From NCBI RefSeq assembly GCF_001544215.1, contig NZ_BCQB01000007.1:21184-85183 (forward strand): a stretch of DNA of 64,000 nucleotides, written 5' to 3'. Below, piece after piece: positions 1-8,002 of this stretch. Position numbers and translations under genes: made by a program. Position 1 is the first letter of the stretch. The number at the start of each line of letters is the position of its first letter. The notes beneath the pieces were generated by a model. It searched no databases. It had not been told where the DNA came from and saw only the letters and a list, made by a program, of their open reading frames with translations. The DNA comes from Enterococcus durans NBRC 100479 = LMG 10746. Its GTDB lineage: Bacteria > Bacillota > Bacilli > Lactobacillales > Enterococcaceae.

Positions 1-285
1 TTTTTCTGATTTAGACAATAAACTATTGTATGCAACTACTCTTTTCTCTCCTTGCTTTTGAAGCTGTGTGACCTGATCTTCCATCAGCGATAGAAGCGGG
101 GAAACGATGACTACTAGCCCTTCCCTCAAATAGCCAGTTAGCTGATAGCATAGACTTTTCCCATTGCCAGTTGGTAAGACAGCTAGCACATTTTGTTCTT
201 GCAAAAGGGCTTGGATAATTTCTTCTTGACCTGGTCGAAAAGATGAAAAACCAAATCGTTTGCGTAGCTCATCGATCAGTTCCAT
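1..285 (-). CDS. recQ: ATP-dependent DNA helicase RecQ, N-terminal part (runs off the window)
   Basis: Only about the first 95 codons are present; the gene continues past base 1. The translation shows the RecQ Q-motif region (FGFSSFRPGQ, residues 11-20) and a Walker A loop, PTGNGKS at residues 38-44, followed by LCYQL. The usual RecQ loop is PTGGGKS, so one glycine is replaced by Asn here, which still fits a P-loop. RecQ is a superfamily 2, 3'-to-5' DNA helicase used in recombination and fork repair. The ATG at 285 lies inside the end of the upstream ypbB gene (17-nt overlap), implying translational coupling. Bacillus has the same ferredoxin-ypbB-recQ order, which supports the call. The helicase C-terminal and HRDC regions cannot be checked. 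Confidence 0.88.
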   Translation of the reverse strand, partial: MELIDELRKRFGFSSFRPGQEEIIQALLQEQNVLAVLPTGNGKSLCYQLTGYLREGLVVIVSPLLSLMEDQVTQLQKQGEKRVVAYNSLLSKSEK

Positions 286-1294
286 GTTCAAGTTCTCCTT
301 TCAATAGACCAAGTTGATAAAAGCGGAATTCTCCGTAATCTAGAGAGAACTGCGCATTTATTTCTCGATAATTCCAAGAACGGACATCATTCAACCGACT
401 AAGAGAGTCCACTGTTTTCTTTGAAATCATCGTTGTGTAAGGAAAATCATCAAAAAAAAGCAACCATTCAATCAAGTGATCTGTTACTGTTCCTTTTTTT
501 AGTTGACGCACAGACATCACTTGTTCAACAGAATATCCTTCTAAAATAAGCTTTCGCGTAATCAGCATACTCTGATTTAGATTCTGATCAAATAGCGGCT
601 TGAGCAATCTAAAAAGTAAGAAGTCATTTCTTTTTTCGAGATTCTGTAACATGACATGAATTGCTTTTGCTTCGAATAACGTTGCTTGAGTTTCTTGTTT
701 ATCCGTCAATTGATAAGGTAAAAGCCCTAAGTCATGTTCTCCTGAAAATTGATTGGCTAGAAAGTCAGCCAATTCTTCTGGCATCCCAGTAAACAACGCT
801 ACGAATTCCTGATAGATTTTTTCTGATAATTCTTCTCGGTTCAACTTTGTACTAGCTAGCCATCTTTTTATTTGGAATGTATAAAACGGACTTGTTTCAA
901 TCGGTAAATAATTTGCTGTACCATTTGTCAGATTCGAGACTACTTGGACAGCAAACTTGAGGAGACGCCAGCAAGTCAAATAGGTCCTGCCATATCGATC
1001 ATAGTGGACTCCTTGATAAGAAAATTCGATTTTTTCTAATTTCTTCTTCCCAAGCGTGGTGATTGATGCGTGGTTATCAATCAGAACAATCAGCTTTTCT
1101 TGCTCCAAGCGAGTAATGATCGCCAAAAATTCTTCTTGCTTCAATGTTGGAAAACTCCCATGAACCAATAAAAGATCATTCAAAAAACTATAAATCAAAA
1201 CAGACGTCGTACGCTTTCCACTAATTAGTTGAAATAGGCTAGATACCCTTAGCTTGTTTCTTGATAAAAATAAAGATAAAATAAATTCAGTCAT
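269..1294 (-). CDS. ypbB: Helix-turn-helix domain protein YpbB, RecQ partner
   Basis: A 341-residue cytoplasmic protein with no signal peptide or membrane segment. Its C-terminal quarter (LILEGYSVEQVMSVRQLKKG, then TVTDHLIEWLLF) reads as the helicase-associated helix-turn-helix domain found in YpbB-type proteins and at the end of some RecQ proteins. It overlaps recQ by 17 nt and is divergent from a ferredoxin gene, the same neighbourhood as ypbB in Bacillus subtilis. Inference: it acts with RecQ in DNA repair or unwinding, perhaps as a DNA-binding accessory. Family identity rests on the C-terminal motif plus synteny; the N-terminal 250 residues have no motif I recognise. Confidence 0.75.
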   Translation of the reverse strand: MTEFILSLFLSRNKLRVSSLFQLISGKRTTSVLIYSFLNDLLLVHGSFPTLKQEEFLAIITRLEQEKLIVLIDNHASITTLGKKKLEKIEFSYQGVHYDRYGRTYLTCWRLLKFAVQVVSNLTNGTANYLPIETSPFYTFQIKRWLASTKLNREELSEKIYQEFVALFTGMPEELADFLANQFSGEHDLGLLPYQLTDKQETQATLFEAKAIHVMLQNLEKRNDFLLFRLLKPLFDQNLNQSMLITRKLILEGYSVEQVMSVRQLKKGTVTDHLIEWLLFFDDFPYTTMISKKTVDSLSRLNDVRSWNYREINAQFSLDYGEFRFYQLGLLKGELEHGTDR

Positions 1295-1325
1295 ATTAAT
1301 CCCCTTAAGAATAGGATGGTTAGAA

Positions 1326-1544
1326 ATGTCATTACTATGTAAACTCGTCCCTGAGCGTTGTATCGCTTGTGGCCTTTGCCAAATCGAGGCGCCAGATATT
1401 TTTGATTATGATGAAGAAGGCATCGTGCTATTTGCACAAGAGCCAGAAGCCCATCAACAATTCGTCTCTGAAAATGAAAAAGAACCCATACAAAAAGCCT
1501 ACCAAAAATGTCCGGTAAGAGCAATCTTACTAGAAAGATCATAA
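1326..1544 (+). CDS. fer: Ferredoxin, single [4Fe-4S] cluster type
   Basis: A 72-residue acidic protein. The cluster ligands are visible as C12, C15 and C18 in ERCIACGLC, plus C62 in KCPV, the pattern of a monocluster [4Fe-4S] ferredoxin. The ATG at 1326 is preceded by AGGATGG, which fits a ribosome binding site, so the longer reading that starts at 1254 inside the divergent ypbB region is not needed. Such ferredoxins carry low-potential electrons; the partner here is unknown. It is divergent from ypbB-recQ, as in bacilli, and convergent with the alpha/beta hydrolase at 1671-2399. A hairpin repeat between them probably ends both transcripts. Confidence 0.9.
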   Translation: MSLLCKLVPERCIACGLCQIEAPDIFDYDEEGIVLFAQEPEAHQQFVSENEKEPIQKAYQKCPVRAILLERS

Positions 1545-1575
1545 TACAGCTATCTCATTAACAAGAAAAAATTTA

Positions 1576-1634
1576 GAAGAAAGAAGAGGCTGGGACAGAA
1601 GTGTTTCTTACTTTTGTCCCACGCTCCTTCTTCT
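1576..1634. repeat. Short copy of the enterococcal hairpin repeat (subtype A), likely bidirectional terminator
   Basis: GGCTGGGACAGAAGT pairs with ACTTTTGTCCCACGCTCC around a short loop, inside an outer AAGAAG/CTTCTT stem. It matches the outer arms of the longer copies at 6041 and 37208 but lacks the central module. It sits between two convergent genes, where a terminator is expected. Confidence 0.75.
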
Positions 1635-1670
1635 TGTGTCTTATTTGACCCTAAACAGCGACTGAGCAGA

Positions 1671-2399
1671 TCACAGCCCAGCTAACCAATTCAGTAGAGT
1701 GTTGACGATTGCTGTTTGTTGATCTGCGTTCGTGATCTCCGCTTTTCCATCTCCCTTTTGTTCGCCATAACTACCAAAGCCCCCATGATTTCCACCTTCG
1801 ATCGAAACATATTCTGTCTGCGTTGGCAAATATTCTTTTGCTGACTCATAAGCTTCTTGGTCCAATACCTGATCGTTGGAAGCAGTGATGCTCAAGATAG
1901 GTAGTTTACTTTTTGCAAGTGTTCCTTTTTTGTCAGGGTAACTTGCTAAATAAAAGATCCCTTTTAATTGTTGTTCTTTTGAGTTTGCATTCGCATAACG
2001 GCTTGCCATCACGCCACCCAGCGAATGGCCACCAATCACGTAATTTCTATCGGGAAAATCTTCTCTGATTTTATCTGCGCGGTTTCCACTCAAAATGGCT
2101 AAATCTAGCGGCATTTTGGCAATAGCAACAGTATAGCCGTTTTCTGCTAAATCATTTGCCCAAATACTGTAACTTTCTGGTTCTACTAATGCACCTGGGT
2201 AAAAGATCACTAAAGGTTCCTTTTTATTGTTCTTTTGTCCAAATAATAAGTAGTCTCCATTATCTTTGCCATGTTGAGAAGCTTGAGTTGCTTGCATGGA
2301 AGGCTCATACGTACTCTGTTGCAGATAGTAATAACCAGCGCCGCCTGCTATGCCTAATATGATGACTAAACCTATAAGTATTCGTTTAAATAATTTCAC
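1671..2399 (-). CDS. Membrane-anchored or secreted alpha/beta hydrolase
   Basis: A 242-residue alpha/beta hydrolase. Residues 4-25 form one hydrophobic segment after KLFKR, so the enzyme is exported or anchored with its domain outside the cell. The nucleophile elbow is GHSLGG with Ser at about 126. The acid is probably the Asp in SNDQVLD and the base the His in GGNHGGFG near the C-terminus, so the triad looks complete. The length and GNHGGFG ending fit the short dienelactone-hydrolase-like group found in many Firmicutes. The substrate is unknown. It is a single-gene unit, convergent with ferredoxin and downstream of pepV. Confidence 0.8.
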   Translation of the reverse strand: MKLFKRILIGLVIILGIAGGAGYYYLQQSTYEPSMQATQASQHGKDNGDYLLFGQKNNKKEPLVIFYPGALVEPESYSIWANDLAENGYTVAIAKMPLDLAILSGNRADKIREDFPDRNYVIGGHSLGGVMASRYANANSKEQQLKGIFYLASYPDKKGTLAKSKLPILSITASNDQVLDQEAYESAKEYLPTQTEYVSIEGGNHGGFGSYGEQKGDGKAEITNADQQTAIVNTLLNWLAGL

Positions 2400-2509
2400 T
2401 GTCTCTCCCCTTTTTCAATCAATTTTATCTGATCATTATAAAGTTACACTAAGGAAATTACGCTGAAAATGCAACTATTTTTTACTGATTCCTGAGGTAA
2501 ATAAATAAA

Positions 2510-2555
2510 GCGATCCTCAAGTGTTAGATTTTGCACTAACCTTTGAAGATCACTT
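2510..2555 (-). terminator. Rho-independent terminator after pepV
   Basis: On the minus strand GTGATC...GATCGC plus TCAA/TTGA and TTAG/TAAC form a long stem followed by TTTATTTATTT, starting about 50 nt after the pepV stop codon. Confidence 0.65.
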
Positions 2556-2602
2556 CAAGAAATTTCTGATTCACACTATTTTTCAAAAAAACCTAGTGAA
2601 AC

Positions 2603-3943
2603 TTATTTCCCACACAAACGATAAATCGCTTCTGCATAGATTTCCATCGTTTTATACATACTGCTCAATTCCCATTTTTCGTTTGCTTGGTGCATTAGGT
2701 CTGGTGTATCAGGGAATAAGGCACCAAAGGCTACACATTGATTCATCGTTCGCGCAAAGGTAGCTCCACCAGACACAAGTGGTTCGGTCATATCACCAGT
2801 GATATCACGATACGTTCCTAACAATTGTTGGATCAATTCGCTATCTTTTGGAACATAAAGTGAATCAAGGAAGTCGAACTCTTCATATGTCAAATCATAT
2901 TTTTCAACAGTTTCTTTCATTTTTTCAACAAGATCTTCTTTTTTGAATGAAACAGGGATACGCATATCTACACCAATTTTTGTATGTTCTGGTGTGATTT
3001 CCAAATTAGCAAAGTTCATTGTCAATTCGCCTGACTGTTCATCGATTGTTTTACCTACCACTTTTTCACCAGTCGCATTTTCTTGTACTAATTGACCTAA
3101 AAATTGGATAGGTGCAAAATCAAATACTTCTGAAAGGGCAATGGCTAAACGTGAGATAGCATTGACACCTTCTGCCGCATCTTTTGCATGGATACTCTTA
3201 CCAAGGACCACGATGCCATCACCTTTGTCTTCAAAATCGAAGTGATGTTTGTTCAATGCATCTTTAACTTCCGCTAATTTTTCACCTGAATAAGGTGCTT
3301 CATCAGGAACAACATTTAATGCTCCACCAGCATGAACAGAGAATTCACTTGTTCCAGGTCCAGTTAAATAAGCTTGTAATAGGCCTTTTTCTGCATAGAT
3401 CAATGGGAAAACAGCATCTGGCGCAAAACCTTGTGTAACGCCTTCTTCTTTTTCATTGTATTTTTCTAGGCAACGCCATAGATTTTCTTCGTCTGTTCCG
3501 AAAATGAAACGAATACGCGTTTTGAATTCAACACCTGCATCCATCAGAGCTTTAACAGCATACATCGCCGCCATAGAAGGCCCTTTATCGTCTTCTGATC
3601 CACGTCCGATGATGAAGCCATCTTTTACAGTTGGATCAAATGGTTTTGTCTTCCAGTTATTTTCATCTCCGGCAGGCACCACGTCCATATGACATAAAAT
3701 ACCAAAGAGTTCATCTCCTGAACCAACTTCTGCATAGCCATAGTAACCTTCAGGATCTTTAAATGATTTGAATCCTAAACCTTCGGCGATTTCCAACACT
3801 TTGTCTAAAGCCGCAACAACTTTTTTACCAAACGGATGACCTTCACCAGAATCTCCTTCATCTAAAACAGACGGGATTCGAATCAACTCACTTAAAGATT
3901 CTACTGCTTGTTCATGATGTTGTTCAGTTACAAATTGTTTCAT
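2603..3943 (-). CDS. pepV: Dipeptidase PepV (M20/Sapep family metallopeptidase)
   Basis: A 446-residue cytoplasmic zinc dipeptidase, a little shorter than the roughly 470-residue lactobacillar PepV. The di-zinc residues are visible: H85 and D87 in LCHMDVV, the Asp pair in GRGSEDDKGPS (near 118), E152/E153 in GTDEEN, and a late His in DLMHQAN. These proteins cleave a broad range of dipeptides, including beta-Ala dipeptides, in the last step of peptide use. The ATG at 3943 follows an AGGAGG site with good spacing. A structured leader ending in a terminator-like hairpin stands just before this site (see 3965-4102), so expression may be set by attenuation. The upstream gene is a YfcC-type transporter. 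Confidence 0.9.
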   Translation of the reverse strand: MKQFVTEQHHEQAVESLSELIRIPSVLDEGDSGEGHPFGKKVVAALDKVLEIAEGLGFKSFKDPEGYYGYAEVGSGDELFGILCHMDVVPAGDENNWKTKPFDPTVKDGFIIGRGSEDDKGPSMAAMYAVKALMDAGVEFKTRIRFIFGTDEENLWRCLEKYNEKEEGVTQGFAPDAVFPLIYAEKGLLQAYLTGPGTSEFSVHAGGALNVVPDEAPYSGEKLAEVKDALNKHHFDFEDKGDGIVVLGKSIHAKDAAEGVNAISRLAIALSEVFDFAPIQFLGQLVQENATGEKVVGKTIDEQSGELTMNFANLEITPEHTKIGVDMRIPVSFKKEDLVEKMKETVEKYDLTYEEFDFLDSLYVPKDSELIQQLLGTYRDITGDMTEPLVSGGATFARTMNQCVAFGALFPDTPDLMHQANEKWELSSMYKTMEIYAEAIYRLCGK

Positions 3944-3964
3944 GTTTTTAACCTCCTAATATAA

Positions 3965-4102
3965 TAAAAAGGTCATGTCAAAACAACAGACACAACCTCT
4001 TTTTTCAAAAATAATTAGTCTACAAGAGCTTGGATCTTGTAACGTGTAGGTTATTGCTACACCCCATATTTCCTCTACAAATCTAAAATTTGTTAGGAGA
4101 GG
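3965..4102 (-). promoter_or_regulatory. Four-hairpin leader upstream of pepV, possible attenuator
   Basis: Read on the minus strand from the yfcC stop: hairpin 1 (4102-4072) pairs CCTCT/AGAGG and ACAAAT/ATTTGT; hairpin 2 (4062-4044) pairs GTGTAG with CTACAC; hairpin 3 (4041-4021) pairs TACAAG with CTTGTA; hairpin 4 (about 3999-3971) pairs GGTTGTGTC with GACATGACC and runs into TTTTT at 3970-3966. The run ends about 10 nt before the pepV ribosome binding site. ATAACCT near 4054-4048 could instead pair with AGGTTGT at 3998-3992, opening hairpin 4. It does not match a riboswitch class I know. The simpler reading is just a yfcC terminator followed by a pepV promoter I cannot see. Confidence 0.5.
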
Positions 4103-4103
4103 A

Positions 4104-5627
4104 TCATAACATTGCTGCTACACCTAAGATAACACAAATGGCTACAAAAAGTATAGCAATCAACTTACCAGTAAATTTCCACCATACTGAGATATCGAAG
4201 CGGGCAATTGCTACGGCACCCATCACGATTGCAGAAGTTGGTGTGATCAAGTTCACTAAACCTGATGCAGATTGATAAGCCGTGATAACTAAGTCTTTGC
4301 CGACTCCAGCAAATTCACCCATTGGTCCCATGATTCCCATCGTAGCAGCTGCTAAACCAGAAGTTGATGGGATCAAGAATGACATTGGGATATAGAAGAT
4401 GAATGTCAAGATCAAGAAGACACTTGATGATAATGAACTTAGTCCTTGTTCGCCCCAATGTAAGATCGTATCTGTGATCAAACCATTGTTCATTACGACT
4501 TGGATACCGCGAGCTACTGCTACAACGATTGCTACACCGATCAAGTCAGAAGCACCAGCTAAAAACTCAGAGATAAAATCTGATTCTTTCATCCCATAAG
4601 TAAATGCCACAACGATTGCCATTACTAAGAATAGCATTGTGATTTCAGGGAAGTACCAATCACCTAGCGGAAGCATGTTCTTACCTAAAACTGTACCAAC
4701 AACAGGTATACCTGTTATCCATTTTGTCAACGATTCAAAAATAGTGAAGTTTGAATTCAAAGTCGTCCAAGGAATCAAACTGATGATCATGATACCAAAT
4801 GTAATAAAGAATAGAACGTTTACATGTTTTTGACGTTTCGTGATCGTTTCTTGGCGACCAATCGAATCGATATCAAAATGTTTCATGTCTTCGTCGCGTT
4901 GGTTGTAAACCAGTGATTTTGTCGGATCTTTTTCGATCTTTGATGCATAACGATAAACATATAGAATAGAAATCGTGATTAATACAACGAACATCAAGAA
5001 ACGTAAGCCAATTCCTTCACCCATAGAGATACCTACAGCCTGTGAAGCAACCCCTGTGGCAAATGGGTTAACTGTTGAAGCCAAACAACCCACTTGTGAG
5101 CCTACTAAAACGATTGCAACAGCAACTACAGTATCAAAACCAACTGCCATCATTACTGGAATAAGCAACGCATAAAATGGAATCGTTTCTTCTGCCATCC
5201 CATAAGTTGATCCGCCTAGAGCAAACAAGATCATCAATACAGGAATCAACATTTTTTCTTTACCTTTAAATTTTTTCACTACAGAAGCAATCCCTGCATC
5301 TAGTGCCCCTGTCTTGTTGATGATCCCTAGGAATCCCCCAACAACCAAGATAAAGAAAGAAATCGGAATAGCCGCTGGTGTTTCTTTTGTTAGTTCTCCA
5401 GCAGGAACCCCTAACATCCCATTGATTGGTGCCATGAAAATATCCCATAGTCCTTGGGGATTTTGTTGCACTCGTTCATAAGATCCAGCAATAATATTCC
5501 CATCAGCGTCAACACCATAATGTCCTGCCGGGATGAACCATGTCAATACAGCGATAATCGCAATAATGATGAATAAGACCGTATACGCTGAAGGCATCTG
5601 AAATTTTTTCTTTTTTGTTTGTTCCAT
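4104..5627 (-). CDS. YfcC family membrane transporter (DcuC-like fold)
   Basis: A 507-residue integral membrane protein with about 11-12 hydrophobic segments. It begins with a short basic tail (KKKKFQMPS) and then ILTWFIPAGHYG, typical of the YfcC/DcuC transporter group. Members are annotated as C4-dicarboxylate or basic amino acid transporters, often arginine/ornithine exchangers. The substrate cannot be read from sequence. PTSGLAAATMGIMGP and GLVNLITPTSAIVMGA are the two re-entrant-like conserved stretches. It precedes pepV on the same strand, so a role in amino acid or peptide nutrition is a reasonable inference. Upstream DNA holds AT-rich palindromes resembling ARG boxes and a near-consensus cre. 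Confidence 0.8.
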   Translation of the reverse strand: MEQTKKKKFQMPSAYTVLFIIIAIIAVLTWFIPAGHYGVDADGNIIAGSYERVQQNPQGLWDIFMAPINGMLGVPAGELTKETPAAIPISFFILVVGGFLGIINKTGALDAGIASVVKKFKGKEKMLIPVLMILFALGGSTYGMAEETIPFYALLIPVMMAVGFDTVVAVAIVLVGSQVGCLASTVNPFATGVASQAVGISMGEGIGLRFLMFVVLITISILYVYRYASKIEKDPTKSLVYNQRDEDMKHFDIDSIGRQETITKRQKHVNVLFFITFGIMIISLIPWTTLNSNFTIFESLTKWITGIPVVGTVLGKNMLPLGDWYFPEITMLFLVMAIVVAFTYGMKESDFISEFLAGASDLIGVAIVVAVARGIQVVMNNGLITDTILHWGEQGLSSLSSSVFLILTFIFYIPMSFLIPSTSGLAAATMGIMGPMGEFAGVGKDLVITAYQSASGLVNLITPTSAIVMGAVAIARFDISVWWKFTGKLIAILFVAICVILGVAAML

Positions 5628-5875
5628 GTTCTTCTTCCTTTCTTATTTCTTTAAAATCTTTTTAGTTTCGATTCAAATGTTATTTTATCAAAAATAGCTA
5701 AATAACAAAAATAATAACTCGTGGAATCGAAAAGTTTTATTCAAAAAGGTTCGTTTTTTCTATACCTCCTTCTATAAAATTATTGGAAAGCTTTTTCATC
5801 TTTATTGTAGCGGTTTCTTTCAGCTAATAAATAAACCTATTTATCATTCAAAAAGCGATGATTTTCACACTTGTT

Positions 5876-5898
5876 TGTATAAAATACATTTTTATGCA
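5876..5898. promoter_or_regulatory. Possible ARG-box-like palindromes upstream of yfcC
   Basis: TGTATAAAATACA is a perfect 5-3-5 inverted repeat, and TACATTTTTATGCA directly overlaps it, giving a tandem arrangement like ArgR/AhrC operators. The region is very AT-rich, so chance is a real alternative. It lies about 250 nt before the transporter start. Confidence 0.3.
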
Positions 5899-5927
5899 TT
5901 AAAGAAGAAAATACTCAAACACTATCT

Positions 5928-5942
5928 ATAAAACGCTTACAT
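5928..5942. promoter_or_regulatory. Possible cre (CcpA) site upstream of yfcC
   Basis: Read on the minus strand, ATGTAAGCGTTTTAT fits the cre consensus WTGNAANCGNWNNCW except at one position (A for C near the end). Distance to the yfcC start is about 300 nt. Confidence 0.35.
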
Positions 5943-6040
5943 TATTTTATATAATGTATTTTTTTTCATAAAAATAATGCGAGAAAATTTTCATTTTATT
6001 TGTTGATAACTATTCTATTCACATTTTCAGTAAAAAAATT

Positions 6041-6210
6041 GAGGCTGGGACAGGAGTGTTTAACTCCGAGAAATAAGAAGAAATCCACGAAAATTGCTTT
6101 TCAAATTTTTGTGGATTTCGGCTTATTTAAGAAGGAGTTGCTTCTGCTCACACCGTTTATTCGTTTTTAAAGAATGAGAAATGAGACAAAAGTGTTTCTT
6201 ACTTCTCACG
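6041..6210. repeat. Hairpin repeat subtype A, full-length copy with hinge
   Basis: It starts GAGGCTGGGACAGGAGTG, carries AACTCCGAGAAATAAG, a central inverted pair (AATCCACGAAAATT / AATTTTTGTGGATT), the hinge CACCGTTTATTC at 6151-6162, and a second hairpin, ACAAAAGTGTTTCTTACTTCT. It lies in the 690-nt gap between yfcC and the unknown cluster. The rest of that gap is AT-rich and I see no gene in it. Confidence 0.85.
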
Positions 6211-6321
6211 TTCATCGGGAAATCTGGTTGGGTCCACTAAAAATGTTGGTCTTTACGTTTATTCATGATTTTCTCAAATCTTACTATCATTTTTCTATTT
6301 CACTGTCGGTGATTCTTCCAA

Positions 6322-6768
6322 TCAATACGTATACAAATGAAAATTATCCAATAGTTCTTTGCTGCGCTGATATTCTAAATACCAATCATTTTTTTCTTGC
6401 CGGTCTTTCTCTGTGACACCGATTGCTACATATATTTCTAGAAAAAGGCGTACACAGTTGAGGTGAAAGTAGTCGACTTGTTCTTCCACAAAAACCAATA
6501 AAAGTTCTTCCTTATTTTCCAATGAAGGGATCGGATTAAAATGACTCTGACCAACCGAAAAATACAGTTCTGATGCTGTTTCTCGTTTGATTTGATACAC
6601 TTTGACATGTAGCTCCATCCACGAGAGTTTTTGCGTATTTTTCATTGAGACAAGAGCGTTGAAACATTCTCCTTCATAAGTAGACTTTGGAATCATCTCT
6701 GGGTTGATCTCTGTTAAGGTAAATCGTTCGTTCAAAATTTTTAATGCCTGTGGCACAAGTCCTCTCAT
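6322..6768 (-). CDS. Unknown protein, third gene of the 6.3-7.4 kb cluster
   Basis: I do not recognise this 148-residue protein. The ATG at 6768 is chosen because AAGGAGGGG lies 9-10 nt upstream; a longer in-frame reading to 6828 would overlap the previous gene without a comparable site. It is soluble, with no signal peptide, and has mixed character: an N-terminal helix-like stretch (PQALKILNERF), a strand-rich middle (MELHVKVYQIKRE, ELYFSVGQ) and a hydrophobic helix (CVRLFLEIYVAIG) before a charged end. It starts 15 nt after the 161-residue gene at 6783-7268, so the two are almost surely co-transcribed. No catalytic motif is visible. Confidence 0.65.
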   Translation of the reverse strand: MRGLVPQALKILNERFTLTEINPEMIPKSTYEGECFNALVSMKNTQKLSWMELHVKVYQIKRETASELYFSVGQSHFNPIPSLENKEELLLVFVEEQVDYFHLNCVRLFLEIYVAIGVTEKDRQEKNDWYLEYQRSKELLDNFHLYTY

Positions 6769-6782
6769 TCTCCGTCCCCTCC

Positions 6783-7268
6783 TTAATTGATCGTTGCCCC
6801 ACCTGAAAAGTTCATTAAGGTTCCCCAACCATCTTTCATTGATTCAACCATCGTACCTGTAGTTGTTACATACCCTCTCGTTTCTCCTAATGGTATGGAC
6901 AAATGGCCGATTCTTTCCGTTCCATAACGATTTGCATCCAAACTTCGTAGTACTGAACGAAAAGTAGCGTACGTTTGTTTATTGATCAAATCCAAGTTTT
7001 GCACCTTTACTTGTTCCCACCAAAGAGTCTTGATTGGACTAGTCGCATTAAATCTTGTTAGTAGCTCACAATTTGTTGTATTGCCACTGCGAATAATGAA
7101 ATAGGTCAAGGCAACACCAGTTGCTCTCGGCAAGAGCTGTCTTCTACTCTCATGTATTCTCTCTAATAACTCGTGCTTTTCTGTTTCTGTTAGTGGCACG
7201 TTTGAATCAATGAAAAATGTTTGGCTTACTTCATTGGTTGTTTCTTCGATCGTTAGTTTCTTCGTCAT
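6783..7268 (-). CDS. Unknown protein, second gene of the 6.3-7.4 kb cluster
   Basis: I do not recognise this 161-residue protein. The start ATG at 7268 overlaps the stop of a 38-codon membrane ORF (ATGA), a sign of translational coupling; the frame stays open upstream to 7388, but that stretch looks like an out-of-frame reading of the small ORF. The body has a charged helix (ETEKHELLERIHESRRQLL), strands (GVALTYFIIRSG, IGHLSIPLGETRGYV) and a Gly/Thr-rich tail ending GGATIN. There is no signal peptide in this frame. A one-base shift at the junction would fuse it to the upstream membrane segment, giving an anchored extracellular protein, so a frameshifted single gene is an alternative. Confidence 0.6.
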   Translation of the reverse strand: MTKKLTIEETTNEVSQTFFIDSNVPLTETEKHELLERIHESRRQLLPRATGVALTYFIIRSGNTTNCELLTRFNATSPIKTLWWEQVKVQNLDLINKQTYATFRSVLRSLDANRYGTERIGHLSIPLGETRGYVTTTGTMVESMKDGWGTLMNFSGGATIN

Positions 7269-7381
7269 CGTTCGATTTTTTCCTCTCTCACTGATAGCGA
7301 TATCTGCAAATGCATACTCTGAAAAACCAATAATAAAAAAGTTAAACAAATCAAGATGATTCCTTCTATTTTTGACATCAT
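7265..7381 (-). CDS. Small single-pass membrane peptide, first gene of the unknown cluster
   Basis: A 38-codon ORF beginning MMSKIEGIILICLTFLLLVF, with one strong membrane segment (about residues 7-20) followed by a charged tail ending EEKIER. Its TGA overlaps the ATG of the next gene (ATGA). The ribosome binding site is weak, and either the ATG at 7381 or at 7378 could be used. It may be a genuine micro-membrane protein or the signal anchor of the following gene separated by a frameshift. A possible promoter, TTGAAA and TATAGC with an 18-nt spacer, lies about 60-90 nt upstream. Confidence 0.45.
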   Translation of the reverse strand: MMSKIEGIILICLTFLLLVFQSMHLQISLSVREEKIER

Positions 7382-7635
7382 AAGTCACTTACTCAATTTA
7401 TTGTCATTAGCTACTTCTTTTTGCTATACTCCTTCCTGATTTATTTTTTCAATGTAGCTAAGTTCAACCATTCCTTGTATCTCGAATGACTATTTCAAGA
7501 ATGCTAATCACCAGTCAAAGGGAATAAATGTTATTTAAAATAGGATTTTTCTGATTTTCCCCTTATCTAATTTATATGTACAGTATAATTCATCCTCTGT
7601 ATCTTTACTATAATAACAAGGTATATGTAATTTTA

Positions 7636-7659
7636 AAACAGCAAAAAAGCTTAGAAGAA
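7636..7659. repeat. 24-bp direct repeat, left copy
   Basis: This 24-bp stretch, starting AAACAGC and ending AGAAGAA, is identical to 8793-8816. The right copy is the U-run and one arm of the ribU terminator; the left copy has no partner arm. The two bracket the axe-txe island, as expected of a duplicated target or a recombination scar. The 250 nt to the left, back to the unknown cluster, show no gene. Confidence 0.8.
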
Positions 7660-7676
7660 GTGGCTCTATAATTTAT

Positions 7677-7723
7677 GAGAGTGGGACAAAAATCAGAAAA
7701 AAACTGATTTTCGTCCCACTCTC
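7677..7723. repeat. Short hairpin repeat, likely axe-txe terminator
   Basis: GAGAGTGGGAC...GTCCCACTCTC forms the outer stem, with AAAATCAG/CTGATTTT inside. It lies 22 nt after the txe stop codon on the minus strand and belongs to the same repeat family as the copies at 1576 and 37208. Confidence 0.75.
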
Positions 7724-7744
7724 CCTTCATTTATTTTCTATTAA

Positions 7745-8002
7745 TTAATAATGGTCTTTTGCAGAATAGATAAATATCGTTTCATTTTCAACTCTATATA
7801 TCAGTCTGTGTTCATCTGTAATTCTTCTTGACCATTTCCCAGATAAATCGTGCTTTAACGGCTCAGGCTTTCCTAATCCATTAAAAGGGGAACGATCAAT
7901 GTCTTTTATCAATTTATTAATCTTTTTTATATTGCTTTTGTTTCCTTGCTCATACCAATAAAGATAATCGTTCCATGCGTCATCAGACCATGCCTTAATC
8001 AT
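7745..8002 (-). CDS. txe: Txe/YoeB-family mRNA interferase toxin
   Basis: An 85-residue protein starting MIKAWSDDAW, very close to the Txe toxin of E. faecium plasmid pRUM as I recall it, and sharing with YoeB the stretches NDYLYW, KPEPLKHDLSG and WSRRITDEHRLIY, with a terminal KDHY. YoeB/Txe toxins are RelE-fold endoribonucleases that cut mRNA at the ribosome; the Glu/Arg and terminal His-Tyr region corresponds to the YoeB active site. The ATG at 8002 overlaps the end of axe by 8 nt, giving coupled translation and a toxin level tied to antitoxin. A longer in-frame start at 8017 exists but does not match the family's length. The gene appears intact. Confidence 0.93.
   Translation of the reverse strand: MIKAWSDDAWNDYLYWYEQGNKSNIKKINKLIKDIDRSPFNGLGKPEPLKHDLSGKWSRRITDEHRLIYRVENETIFIYSAKDHY

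Noticed and set aside
5266..5448. 60-codon minus-strand frame inside yfcC
   Set aside because: Alternative frame within a clear transporter gene; Trp/Arg/Cys-rich as expected for an off-frame reading.
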